DNA of 64,000 bases from contig CM075760.1 in the NCBI GenBank assembly GCA_037974335.1, positions 18,029,059 to 18,093,058 of the forward strand, written 5' to 3'. Every line of letters starts with the position of its first letter. Within the stretch, counting starts at the first letter, position 1. Below are positions 1 to 9,541 of this stretch, piece by piece. The notes under the pieces were generated by a model. It was not told the DNA's origin, ran no database searches, and was given only the letters and a program-made list of their open reading frames with translations. Position numbers and translations under genes: made by a program. Source of the DNA: Prionace glauca (taxonomy: Eukaryota > Chordata > Chondrichthyes > Carcharhiniformes > Carcharhinidae).

Positions 1-81
1 AATATTCACAGGTTAGAGTAACCGTGTCACCGGCAGCAGAGGTTTGGAGAAGTGAACTTGGTGACACAGATGAGCTGGAAT
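1..81 (-). CDS. Leaderless TCR delta-type V exon, probable NAR-TCR supporting V (partial, runs off the left edge)
   Basis: On the minus strand a splice acceptor (ttattctgcag) is followed at once by an open V-domain framework 1 reading SSSSVSPSSLLQTSAAGD then TVTLTCEY, which includes the first canonical cysteine. The exon continues beyond position 1, so its CDR3 end and any RSS are not visible. I see no leader exon directly upstream. The exon opens with two bases of a split codon, which fits the single base left at the end of the J segment at 3359. In NAR-TCR of cartilaginous fish, a supporting Vdelta without a leader is spliced behind a rearranged NAR V domain and joins the TCR delta constant domain. 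That role is inferred from position, orientation, phase and missing leader. The alternative is an ordinary Vdelta exon whose leader I failed to see in the SINE-rich sequence upstream. Confidence 0.72.
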
Positions 82-204
82 CTGCAGAATAAAAATAATA
101 TGTTTTTTTTAGCCACTGTTTAGCCCGGGAAAGCTTGTCAATTGGGTCTGTCTGTTGAGGCAATTTGTTTCATTGAATTTGGGGCTGGCACTTTGGCACT
201 TCTT

Positions 205-495
205 TCTCACACCGTCAGGGAACTGGGTGCTATTCCAGTCTCGGGTCACTGACTATATAGAGTTTGCACGTTCTCCCCGTGTCCGTGTGGGTTTCCATGG
301 GTGCTCCGGTTTCCTTCCACATCTAAAGATGTGCAGGTTATGTTGATTCGCCATGCTAAATTGACCATAGTCTTTTTGTGGCATTAGCAGAGTAAATGTC
401 TGGGGTTGTGGGACTAGAACCTGCGTCGGGATGTGGACGGTAGAGATTCAATTGGCCAAATAGTCTCCTTCTGTCCTTTTGGGATTCTGTGAATT
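205..495 (+). repeat. tRNA-derived SINE copy
   Basis: The stretch contains the diagnostic dispersed block of this window (gcacgttctccccgtg, gggtttcc, tgctccggtttcctt, gattcgccatgctaaattg). The same block recurs in about a dozen places here. Better copies start with a tRNA-like B box (ggttcgattcc). It lies between the supporting V exon and the J segment of the NAR-TCR block, in what would be intron. Confidence 0.7.
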
Positions 496-2699
496 TGTTT
501 TAAATTGCATTGATCATTGAAACAAGCATAGCAGACCTTCAAATGTATTTCCACATTGAACTGCACTCACCTGAAGTGCACCGCAGAAGGAACGGTGCAG
601 GCAGCAGATTCAATACTAACTTTCAAACAGTAATGGAGGAGCAAAAAAAAACTGGGACAGGACAAGACTCCAGTGCCAAGGGACCAAAGGAGGGCGAATG
701 GGTACATTGGCAGCACCTTCAAATAATTGTCATTATTGGAAGAATTATATATTTTGCGAAGTATGGTTCTATTTTTATTAAATATCTGCCAATACCTATA
801 TTGGTAACATATCAGTTCAGGAAAAAAAATCATAAAAGATCACTTTTCTCCTCACTGAACCAATTGCTGCCAAGGTTTCATTGCCCAAAGGAAAATTGAT
901 CTTTTTACTGTCCCTGCACATATCGATGTTCAGCACAGGGCAGAGGTGTTTGTCCGCACCTGTTAATCCGAGCTGACAATATATGTCTGTGGGTCGCAGA
1001 CTGACCATTGGCCGTAGTTCAACGCTGCAAGCTAACTCCTGCCTGCCATAGTGCTACTTGTTTGTTTCCGCCTATTTTTCTGTTTTACTTCTATTAGAAA
1101 TATTTGTAAGTTGATTTCATATTATTTCTACATCTGAGTTGTTTTCTGCCTGTTCTTAGTGGTTTCTAACCGTTATGGTTTCTAACGGTCATGAAAACTT
1201 GCCCTAATTTCTCTCAGTTGTTCAGCCAATTCAATTTCCGCAGTGGTTTTACTGTTACTCACTCTGAACTGCCTTCAGGATATGCGAGAAAATCAATCTC
1301 TTTTATCCATTAGCTGAATGTTCCCTGTCCTTTTCGAACAGAATTGTCTCTACGTTTTACATTTTAGGCTTTCCACTTATCATGAATAGGCCATTTGGTC
1401 CAGTTGGACGAAGCTTGTTCTTGTACCTCTGTTCTCCTCTCGAACACAAAATAATCATTTACATCCTGAGCTGTGTGTCTATTTATTCCTCTCTCGCGCC
1501 CATATTTTTCTAGCTGTGCCATAAAGTTATCGCGCCATTTCTCCAAACAGAGACTTCCACATTCTAAAGCGTCTCCTTGTAAATATACCCGAATGTTTCT
1601 TCCTGTTCTGGTAATAATTGTTCTGGTGGCCCAAGTTCGAAACCTGCTTTGCAGCTGGTAGGATTTGACTTCAATTTAAGAAAAAAACTGGAATTAAGAA
1701 TCTCCTGTTGACCATGAAACCATTATCGATTGTTGGAAAATCCCATCTGATTTCCTTCCTTTAGCGAAGTAAATCTGCTGCTCTTACCTGGTCTGGCCCA
1801 CACTTGACTCCAGAGACACAGCAATATGTGTGACTTCAACTGCCTTCCGAAATGGCCTAGCTAGACATTGATTTCATGGTGATGAATAAATGCTGGCCAC
1901 GAATGAATTAAACAAGCCTCTTCCACCGGAGGATCAGTTTCTGCACATGTACCTCCTTGAAAGCATAACAAAATGTTAAATGTTTCTATGCTGTTTTGTC
2001 ATGTCTTCCCAGTCTTCGAGAAACAAATGGCAAAGCTTTTCTAAACTTTCGCTGCCCATACACATTACTGATTACTGATTTTCTCAGGATTGTAAGAAAT
2101 AAGATACATAAAAGTGGAAACATGGTAGACCAACTTGGGACCCGCTGTACAATTTAGGAAGATTAGTTCTGTTCATCTACTGTGCGCCCGATTCCCAAAT
2201 CCATTCATTCTATTAGTATTCAAAAATAAAATCTATCAAACGGTTTGGCACCCGACACAACCCAATCTTTGAGGGATTGATTATGCTTCAATGAACACTA
2301 TCCTATGTTTTTGAAATCGAGAAAAAAATAATGCCAATGTGAGCAAGAGAATGCAATTCACGCTTTTTACAACTCTGTCAAAGCAGAAATGATTGATAAT
2401 AAGAAGAAAATAAAAATCAAGTAAAATATAATTATTTTAGTCACTGATTATGCACGAATGGAATGCGACCTTCAACTATAAAATTATGTCTTGAAGCTAT
2501 TTGCGTCATGTTCCCGTTTCCCTGACGCGGCTGGTATTGTACCGGCCGCTGCAATATTGGGTCACCTTTTCCAGTATATCATCCACATTTCCTGAAACAG
2601 AGAGAAATCCTGGGCGCTGTAGCTCTGCTCTCTTCCAGTGTAGGGTAGGGAGCAGACTTTGGAGTGTCTACAATATGTTGTTTACACATTCATGACACA
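496..2699. other. Non-coding stretch inside the NAR-TCR block
   Basis: No exon, RNA gene or intact element is recognisable. At about 1700-1910 there is a degenerate minus-strand copy of a dispersed repeat (tttccttcctttag, acctggtctggcccacacttgactcc) also present at 2.7, 28.4, 44.7 and 54.4 kb. Short ORFs here show no family signature. If the NAR-TCR reading is right, this is intron between J and the supporting V. Confidence 0.5.
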
Positions 2700-3030
2700 T
2701 GGGCGGCATCATTGGCTGGCTGCCCATCCCCAGTTACCCGGGGACAGTTGAGAGTCACCGACATTGCGTGGCTCTGCAATCACATGTAAATTAGGCCAGG
2801 TAATCACGACAGATTTCCTTCCTTGAAACACAGTAGTGAAGCAGATGGGTTTTTTGAACAACCGAAAATTGTTTCATGATCATAAATAGATTCTTGATTC
2901 CAGATACTTTTATTGAATTGAATTTCCACCACCTGCCCTGGCGGGGCTCCCCAGGACTTTAGCTGTGTTTTTGAATTAATAGTCCAGCAATAATTCCACT
3001 TGGCCACCACCTCCCCTAATGTACCCTCAT
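2700..3030 (+). repeat. Dispersed SINE-like repeat
   Basis: The sequence matches a repeat seen elsewhere in the window: an opening about inclusion of flanking sequence (agttgagagtcaccgacattgc), then acatgtaaattaggccagg, a middle block (gatttccttccttgaaacac) and an end with ccaccacctgccctggcgg. Related copies are at about 28.3, 44.65, 46.2 and 54.4 kb. The overlapping minus-strand ORF is a by-product. Confidence 0.6.
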
Positions 3031-3358
3031 TGAAACCAGTATGGAGTGTGAGAGTGCAGGCTGTTGTGAGGATCACCCGATACCTTCTTTAAACCAGTAA
3101 TGGTCCAAGTGGGGTCAGCTGAATTTCCTTTCCCGTAGGATACTTATCATTTGGGGTCTCACACTGCTTCAATCCGTTCTCACAGCAAACTCGAGTTCAG
3201 TTTCTTACCCTGTTCCCAAATCTGCAATTGAGAATCTTACTCTGGAAACCACCCCGCTTTTGAAGCAGATCATTAAAGTGATATTAAAAAATAAGTATAA
3301 ACTGACGTGAACTCTAACCAGGATTGTCTGTAACACAAAGGGATTTGAAGTCACTTAC

Positions 3359-3411
3359 CGGCTGTGACAGTCACCTCTGCCCCAGGCCCATCTGCAAATC
3401 TCCATACTCCC
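3359..3411 (-). CDS. NAR-TCR J segment
   Basis: Read on the minus strand, 53 bases follow a recombination heptamer and encode GVWRFADGPGAEVTVTA, which resembles a J region (aromatic residue, a glycine-rich FADGPG turn in place of FGxG, then a TVT-type strand). It ends in a strong splice donor (G|GTAAGTG, GT at 3358-3357). One base is left over, matching the two-base start of the V exon at 81. It lies about 390 bases downstream of the NAR V exon in the same orientation. The FGxG motif is relaxed, so function is likely but not proven. Confidence 0.78.
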
Positions 3412-3450
3412 CACAATGACACAGCTCTCAGTCAGCCCAATACAAGAATG
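3412..3450 (-). promoter_or_regulatory. 23-bp-spacer RSS of the NAR-TCR J segment
   Basis: Minus-strand order is nonamer CATTCTTGT (3450-3442), a 23-base spacer (3441-3419), and heptamer CATTGTG (3418-3412) directly before the J codons. The heptamer is the exact reverse complement of the V-side heptamer CACAATG. The nonamer matches 6 of 9 consensus positions, including the terminal TTGT. A 23-RSS here pairs with the 12-RSS at 3775-3802 under the 12/23 rule. Confidence 0.72.
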
Positions 3451-3774
3451 ACATACACCTCAAACTAACAGCCAGCATTACCGGATACTCGGCGTTTCTC
3501 CATTATTCACGAGATTGGGTCAATATGGACATCGATTGATTTTAAAAAATAATTGACTCACACTGTGCTTTGTGATTCTCTGAGCTCCTGGGAAAATGGA
3601 AGAGGAGCAGAAATTCAAGGTTATTATTAATGGAGAAAACCCTTAAAGAATGATAACTGATCGGAGGAAATTACACTGAAATTAAACCAGATTGGAGTGG
3701 GAAAAGCATCATCCCGACAGGTTAAGTAACTGAAACTGGGAATTGCTGGGAATTACTGCGTTTTTTTGTCTTTG

Positions 3775-3802
3775 GGTATTTGTCTTTCTCCATTCCATTG
3801 TG
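3775..3802 (-). promoter_or_regulatory. 12-bp-spacer RSS at the 3' end of the NAR V(D) exon
   Basis: Reading the minus strand, heptamer CACAATG (3802-3796) is followed by a 12-base spacer (3795-3784) and nonamer ACAAATACC (3783-3775), which has one mismatch to ACAAAAACC. The other V segments in this window carry 22/23-spacer RSS, so this is an exception. A second A-rich run further on (acaaaaaaa) sits 26 bases from the heptamer and does not give a 23-RSS. Confidence 0.75.
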
Positions 3803-4093
3803 GTGTCCCATGTGTGTAATACCAGTACCGAGCTTTACAGTAATAGGTGGCAGTGTCTTCAACTCTCATATCCTGAATTTCCAGTGAAAATCTCTTTTCT
3901 CCTTTATTCACCGACACAACAAATCTCCCTCCGTTGGAGATCTGCGCCTGCTCTGTCCCGGTCTGGGTCAGTCTGAAAAAATGACCAGTTTCCAAATCAT
4001 AAACTCCATGTAAAACACAGGTGATGGTGAGAGACTGACACTCCTTCCTGGTCACCACTGTCGGACTCTGTGTCACTGACTGACTGAACGATC
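3803..4093 (-). CDS. NAR-TCR V exon, probably germline-joined V-D
   Basis: A minus-strand acceptor (taatttctag) opens an immunoglobulin V exon reading RSFSQSVTQSPTVV and onward. The first Cys is in SLTITCVLHG. A short NAR-type loop follows with no room for a CDR2, then ISNGGRFVVSVNKGEKRFSL and the end VEDTATYYCKA. The ISxGGR...TVNxGxKxFSL stretch is the signature of IgNAR-type V domains. The usual framework 2 tryptophan is absent (GHFFRLT). After the second Cys codon (3839-3837) there are 34 more bases before the heptamer, reading KARYWYYTHGT. The other V segments here have 11-15. The excess and the 12-RSS suggest a D segment fused in the germline. The leader exon is at 4276-4234 and the J at 3411-3359. 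The exon is open throughout and looks functional. Calling it IgNAR itself is less likely, because the next V exon downstream is TCR-like. Confidence 0.85.
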
Positions 4094-4233
4094 CTAGAAA
4101 TTAAACAAGAGAGTTTAATCGACCATTAGGGCTGAACCATACAACGGGGCCCAGACAGTGTCTATAAGGGGGCTGAACTAGGGCAGCTTTATATTCAACC
4201 CACACAATGTAGTTTAATGTGATCGGTACTCAC

Positions 4234-4276
4234 GGGTTAAATAGACACACACAGTGAAAACAAGGAGGATTTTCAT
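4234..4276 (-). CDS. Leader exon of the NAR-TCR V
   Basis: An ATG at 4276 encodes MKILLVFTVCVYLT plus one base, ending at a splice donor (C|GTGAGTAC, GT at 4233-4232). The peptide is a typical hydrophobic signal core. The one-base remainder pairs with the two-base start of the V exon at 4093 across a 140-base intron. This is the usual split-leader layout of antigen receptor V genes and marks this V as the membrane-distal domain. Confidence 0.82.
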
Positions 4277-4549
4277 CGCTCTGCTGCCTGGAACTGATGG
4301 TTTATATGATGGGAGCTGAAGACTGCAGTGCTGGACTGCTCTGGTAGACTATATCGCAGAGATGAATTGAAATACTTCAGATCCGGACATCTTCAAATTA
4401 GACCACGCCCACAGTTTAAAATAAAATCATGATTTGTCATGGGGACTCCAGTTCCAAACTTTCAATCGAAATTCCAGGCAGAGGGAGCCCAAAAGCTCAT
4501 TTGGTGACCGACAGTTGTTCTACTTGGTCTGGAGTACATTATTTATGGT

Positions 4550-4915
4550 TTTTAATTCAGGCGATGTCAGCAGAAATGACCAATCTCTAATTTCCCTTGA
4601 TAAGGTGGAGCTGAACTGCCTTCTTGAATGGTTGCAGTCTCTGTCCTGTATGTACACCCTCAGTGCGATTAAGGAGGGAACTCTACAATATTTACCGAGA
4701 CCGAGGGACAGTGAAGGATCGGAGGAAATGCCCGAGTCTGGATAATGGCAGCGTTCGCATGCCTTTCAAATTGCAGCTGTTTTATGTTTGAAATGTGGCG
4801 CCTAAGGAGGCTTAGTGAGTTCTCGTCGAACACCGTACAAATGGTATACACGGCTGCCTCTGGGCATCGATGGTGGAGGGAGTGAATAATTGTACAAGAG
4901 CTACCAGTCAAACAT
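4550..4915 (+). repeat. Dispersed repeat relic
   Basis: Fragments such as aactgccttcttgaatggttgcag, tatacacggctgcc and gatggtggagggagtgaat match a longer copy at 26.72-27.3 kb. No open frame of interest is present. The stretch separates the NAR-TCR leader from a LINE fragment. Confidence 0.55.
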
Positions 4916-4916
4916 G

Positions 4917-5335
4917 GTTAGAGTTTAGAAGAATGAGGGAAATCTCATTGAGACGTATAAGATGATGAATGGGTTGGATAGAATAGAGGTGGAGAGACTC
5001 TTCCCGCTCAGAAAGGACAGTAGGACTAGGGGACGCAGCCTCAAGATAAAGGGGGGGGGGGGGCGTTTTAGAACGGAGTTGAGGAGGAACTTCTTCACTC
5101 AAAGGGTGGTGAATCTCTGGAATTCTCTGCCCGTTGAAGTGGTGGAGGCTGCCTCGCTAAATATTTTTAAGACGCGGGTTGATGGGTTTTTGATAAGAGA
5201 GAGGATTAAGGGTTATGGGGAGAGGGCGGGAAGGTGGAACTGAGCCACTACAGATCAGCCATGATCTTATTGAATGGCGGCGCAGGCTCGAAGGGCCAGA
5301 TGGCCTACTCCTGCTCCTATTTCTTATGTTCTTAT
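4917..5335 (+). mobile_element. CR1-type LINE, family A, 3' fragment
   Basis: The fragment encodes the end of the reverse transcriptase ORF (DRIEVERLFPLRKDSRTRG, FRTELRRNFFTQRVVNLWNS). It closes with the family tail 'gatggcctactcctgctcctatttcttatgttctta'-like sequence. It is nearly identical to copies at 17.8-19.6, 37.97-39.46 and 43.95-44.59 kb. It is heavily 5'-truncated, as is common for LINEs. Confidence 0.85.
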
Positions 5336-6505
5336 GGTTGCTATGGTCTGGATGAAACAACCCACAAATTGGAATCTCATTGTGCGACATCGGAAACACC
5401 TTCTTTGTCTCAGAGAGAAGGGCAACGTCACTGGAGGCGCATCCTGCTCATTTTACTTTTATTCAGAGCAGTAAACTCAGACTACACTCCTCATGAAAGA
5501 CAGGCAAATAACTGCTGGTCGGATCAAGTAGACAGGCCTACGACATAGATATTTACTTAAAGACAGCAGGATCTTTAGGGAGATTCTAACAGCTCGATTG
5601 TTGCTCGCCTTCTGGAATAGTTCAAAGTCTGAGAGGAATTCAATTCTGAGGGAACAGAAGTATCCATGAATTTCGTGGTTTCTGTTTTGATTCTTCTGAA
5701 GTTTGATGAGTCGTTTAGCTCGCATTAGAATGAAGTTTTGTGTCTAACAATTGAGTGACGGTTGTATTTAGAAACTGGATGGAACTATGCGGCCATTATA
5801 GGGAATAACAGAGGATGGATGATGACCGGAGAGACAGTAGTATCGATGGATGGACGGAGTGATGTGCGTTTTGATTGTCCATTCACTTTGATTGCAGTGA
5901 AGTTTACAGCAACGCCCAGTCGTTAAAAATTGGGTTATTGAAGGGAAAGAAGAATTGCATCGTGTTTCCAAAACATTGAGGGTGTTGGTTCAATTTGCAC
6001 TTTAAGAGAAAGATATAGACTTTTTGCCTCTATTTATATGACTGTATAAATACAAAAAGTTAAATGTTTCTCCATCGATAATCAGGCTTTGTTTGAAGTG
6101 TGTCAACCAAGAGAGGAAGAGGGTTAATGTTTCGAGTCCATATGTCCTATCTACAGCATCTGAATAAATTCGTGTAGACCCATATGGTAAAGTTAAGTCT
6201 ATTTTTGTCTTCCCAGATGCTGCCAGACCTGCGGAGCTTAGCCAACAAATTTTGTTTTGTATGTTCCTTGAACTCAAGCAGAGCTCATGGTAACTATCAA
6301 AGAGGAAACTGGATGGATATTTGATGGAAATACATTTCCAGGGCAGGCAGAAAGAACAGTGAGTAGGGGAAATTGGGAAAGTTATTATCTATCAACACAG
6401 GCAAAATAGCCCCAATGTTCTCGATCTTTGCTGTATCATTCAATGATGCTCTGTTGAGGTGCCCCACATCTAAATATATACATTTTTTTCTAGTTACCAT
6501 TTGAA
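5336..6505. other. Non-coding stretch
   Basis: No gene is recognised. At about 6080-6270 there are remnants of a dispersed repeat also seen at 17.53 and 30.97 kb (cagatgctgccagacctgcgg, gtttcgagtcc). I did not find a convincing leader exon for the V segment at 6.5 kb. Confidence 0.4.
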
Positions 6506-6506
6506 G

Positions 6507-6814
6507 AACTATGTTATTCTGATATTGTTAAGCAAACTGCACCGTCAGTATCATGCTTGGAGCAAGAACACATGGTTTTGCCCTGTTCATACTTCACAGA
6601 CATCCGCCACTCTGATCTGCTTTGGTACCGACAAAAACCGAGGAAGGAGCCGGTATTTTCAATCAAAGGGAATTCGGATGGAAAAGCAGAGAAAGATGAA
6701 CGTGTGGGAGACCGAATTTCTTCAACATTCCGAGTATCAGATCGTTTCTTCAGTTTAACCCTGATTGGTATGCAACTGAGTGAAAGTTGTGTGCATTATT
6801 TTGCGCTGAACATT
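6507..6814 (+). pseudogene. TCR alpha/delta V segment, probable pseudogene (second cysteine lost)
   Basis: One frame reads as a V domain: DIVKQTAPSVSCLEQEHMVL then PCSYFTDIRHSDLLWYRQKP, later RISSTFRVSDRFFSLTL and SESCVHYFALN. The first Cys and the framework 2 Trp are present. The residue at the conserved second-Cys position is Phe (HYF instead of YYC). The domain ends at a recombination signal (6815). The 5' boundary is uncertain: a weak acceptor (atttgaag) at 6505-6506 fits the usual phase, but a stronger one (ttctag) further up leads to a stop. No leader was found. It is most likely a V pseudogene of the TRA/TRD locus. Confidence 0.7.
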
Positions 6815-6853
6815 CACAGTGATACAAACTGATACAGGCGCCAGGCATAAACT
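6815..6853 (+). promoter_or_regulatory. 23-RSS of the V pseudogene at 6.5 kb
   Basis: A perfect heptamer CACAGTG (6815-6821), a 23-base spacer and nonamer GCATAAACT (6 of 9 consensus positions). The signal is better kept than the coding part, so the segment could still recombine. Confidence 0.68.
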
Positions 6854-6859
6854 ACCACT

Positions 6860-8110
6860 GGATTGCAACATTACCCGAGGGACAGGGGCTCACTGGTAAA
6901 CTCTCAACCTTCATCTCTGGCAGCAGCCGAATCAGATGTCGACCGTATTCTGCTGTGTGATTCTGATCGTAAATAAAGAGTTAATCGATGTAAAAAGGCA
7001 ATCCTGAATGATTGAGTTCCTGACAAAATAGGAGGAGAAAAAGGCAAGGAAAAATAAATAGAAAGAGGGAACGGCAGCGAAAGAAAAAGGAGCAAAAGGC
7101 CGTGAGACGCAAAGAGATAGCGCGGTGGCCTCAAAATTGATGCAGAGAGCTCAAGAAAGACTGTCTGAGAGTTAGATTCAGAAAAAATAGAAATGAAGAA
7201 AGTAAAAGAAGAATATAGGGAAGGGAGGGAGAGGGACAAATAGGGGGATAATAAAAGAGAGCGAGTGAGGGCCTGAGAAGAATACACAGAGGCAAACTTG
7301 CATTTTAATATCATTTTACTGGGTTTCTGATTTCCAGTTTTGTGTGATTCATGTTTTCCCATTGTGTGATTTCGGTCTGACTCACAGGGGTTTTGTTGCT
7401 GGGTCGACATTGAGCTGTCAGCTGCCGCATTGTAGAAACTAATTGTTTAACTGTTCAGGGGGGCAATCGGTAACTGAACAGTGAAGACAGCTAACAGGTG
7501 GACATCTCTCAGATCCTGCGGTTTGAATGTGGGCAACATGTTAATTTTGGGAGAATCGGAAATTTTAGATATTTTGTGCCATGGCTCCATTACAGATTGA
7601 GTTTGTTGTTACTGGACCACAATTACCTCTCTCTCATTCTGTAGATTTCTCCCTGTCCATCAATATCTCTTCAATCTGAAATAGCATTACTTTCCTGCTG
7701 GAACAGGAGGAGTCCTTTCAGTTCCTCGAACCTGTTGTGCCATTAGATAAGAGAATTGTTCATCTGTCCATCAACTCGCTGTATTCACTGTGCCTCTAAT
7801 CACTACTCAAAGTAAGTACAAGTAAGACTGGAAAGCAAGTTACCAGCAATGAGATCCCATCCAAGTGATCATTCGTTCATTCAAAATTAAGCCCAATAAG
7901 GCTTTAGAATGAATTCCTTAAACAGACACTGACTGTAACCCAGCTGTGCGTACTTATATTCTCTGCCAGACAATTCTCCACCTATCGCTGCCGGAGAATC
8001 ACTGGAGACGCAAGGGACGTTCTGAAACTGGAGGGCGGGTTTATAATGGATGAATTCAAATATCCAATTCTACTTTTATAGAACCGATAGAGAAAATAGG
8101 ATTCAGTGTC
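6860..8110. other. Non-coding stretch with a purine-rich patch
   Basis: About 7010-7270 is strongly purine-rich on the plus strand (runs of GAAAG, AGGGAG). That gives a long but low-complexity minus-strand ORF, not a gene. The rest shows no recognisable feature apart from a GC-rich motif at 8031. Confidence 0.45.
8031..8046 (+). promoter_or_regulatory. Possible V-promoter motif
   Basis: The motif GGAGGGCGGGTTTATA resembles TGAGGGCGGGGTTTAG at 37741-37756, which lies about 50 bases before the leader of the intact V at 37.8 kb. Here it would precede the V exon at 9.25 kb, now separated from it by an L2 LINE. This rests on two occurrences only. Confidence 0.2.
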
Positions 8111-8116
8111 TTTGAT

Positions 8117-9248
8117 TTGATTTGATTTGATTTATTATTGTCGTATGTATGAACATACAGTGAAAAGTGTTGTTTTTGGCACGATTCAGAGATGGAAATG
8201 AGAGAGTGCAGAATGTAGTGTTGCAGTCAAATCTACGGTGCAGAACTTAGTGTAAGGTAGGTCCATTAAAAAGTCTGATGGTAGAAGATGTTCTTGAGTC
8301 GGTTGGTGCGTGACCACAGACCTTTGTATCTTCTTCCTGATGCAAGAAGGTGGAAGAGAGAACGGTGCGTGGCTCCTTAATCCTGCTGGCTGTTTTGTCG
8401 AGGCAGCGGGAAGTGTCGACAAAGACAATGGATGGGAGGGTGGTTTGCCTGATGGATTGGGCAAAAATCATGACCTTTTGTAATTTCTTGAGTATGGGCA
8501 GAGCCATTCTAAGCCATAATAAAACCAGAAAGAATGCTTTCTGTGATGCACCTGTCAAAGTTGGTGAGAGACATAGCTGACATGCCAAATTTCCTTCGTC
8601 TTCTGGGAAAGTAGGTGGGCTTTCTTCACTATAATGTCGGTGTGGGGATACTAAGACAGGTTGTTGGTGATCTCAAAACCTAAGAACTGGAAGCTTTAGG
8701 CCATTTCTATTTCGTTCCTGTTAATGTAGACAGGGGCAAGTCTCCACCACGCTACTGAAATCGATTAATAATCTCGTTCATTTTGCCAACATTGAGGGAG
8801 AGATTATTGTTGTCACACCAGTTCACCGGATTCTCTATCTCATCCCTGTACTCCGTCTGGTCATTGTTTGAGATCCGACCCACTACGGTAGTGTCGTCAG
8901 CAAACTGGAAAATCAAGTTGGAGAAGAATGATCCCACACAGTTATATGTGTATAATGAGTACAGTAGGGGGCTGTGAACACAGCCTTGTGGGGCATTGGT
9001 GTTGAGGATAGTCACGAAGGAGGTGTTGTTGCTAATCCTTCCTCTGGGTTCGGAAGTTCAGGATCGAGTCGCAGAGGTTCAGGCTACGGAGTTTGGAGAT
9101 GAGTTTCGTCGGGCTAATGGTGTTGAAGTCTGAGCTGTAGTCAACAAATGGGAGTCTGACATATATGTCCTTGTTATCTCGATGTTCCAGGGTTGAGTTC
9201 GGAGCCAAGTAGATGGCATCTATTGTGGACCTGTTTAGGTGGTAGGCG
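8117..9248 (-). mobile_element. L2-like LINE fragment
   Basis: The minus strand keeps pieces of a reverse transcriptase: AYHLNRSTIDAIYLA, VRLPFVDYSSDFNTISPTKL, ILNTNAPQGCVHSPLLYSLY and FADDTTVVGRISN. The last two hold the APQGC and FADD motifs. Its 3' end lies at low coordinates, with a (TTTGA)n-type tail at 8117-8140. It is 5'-truncated, with the break next to the V exon at 9252. It contains frame changes and stops and looks old. Assignment to the L2/Rex side of the CR1 group is by motif memory. Confidence 0.75.
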
Positions 9249-9251
9249 GTC

Positions 9252-9541
9252 AGAATGATGGAGATGCAGTTATTCCGTCCCATTTCTCAGACAGCGGGAG
9301 GGAAGGGGACGCCGTGATAACAAAATGTACCTATTGCACTACAGAAGAAAAGTGTTTTGTATGTTGGGATCTGCAGCCATCAGCGAAAGAGGCGGTCTTG
9401 GGATGTTGTGAATGGAAAGTCTCAATGTTAGGAAACTGGTTTGATTCAGACCTCCAGCTGTCAGACTTCACCACAAGTTTAACTATCATGGACTTGCAGC
9501 CGATTAATGTTGCCGTGTATTACTGTGCTTTCTCTGGGACT
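9252..9541 (+). pseudogene. TCR alpha/delta V exon with LINE insertion at its 5' edge
   Basis: From framework 1 on, the frame is open: DGDAVIPSHFSDSGREGD, then VITKCTYC (first Cys), FVCWDLQPSAKEAV (framework 2 Trp), a framework 3 ending DLQPINVAVYYCAFSGT, and a 23-RSS. The body could encode a V domain. An L2 LINE abuts it at 9248, the nearest AG (gtcag) would put a stop in frame, and no leader lies within reach. It is probably unusable unless a distant leader splices in. Read as a TRAV/TRDV pseudogene. Confidence 0.68.

Noticed and set aside
2804-3076. 90-codon minus-strand ORF between J and the supporting V
   Set aside because: Overlaps a dispersed repeat found at several other places; no V, D or J signature.
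3451-3774. Separate D segment between NAR V and J
   Set aside because: A CACAGTG on the minus strand at 3559-3565 has no matching nonamer at 12 or 23 bases, and no paired RSS flanks a short core.
3750-3802. A 23-RSS reading for the NAR V exon
   Set aside because: The A-rich run acaaaaaaa lies 26 bases from the heptamer; the 12-base nonamer ACAAATACC is a much better match.
6904-7410. 168-codon minus-strand ORF rich in Ser and Leu
   Set aside because: Complement of a purine-rich patch, low complexity, no domain.
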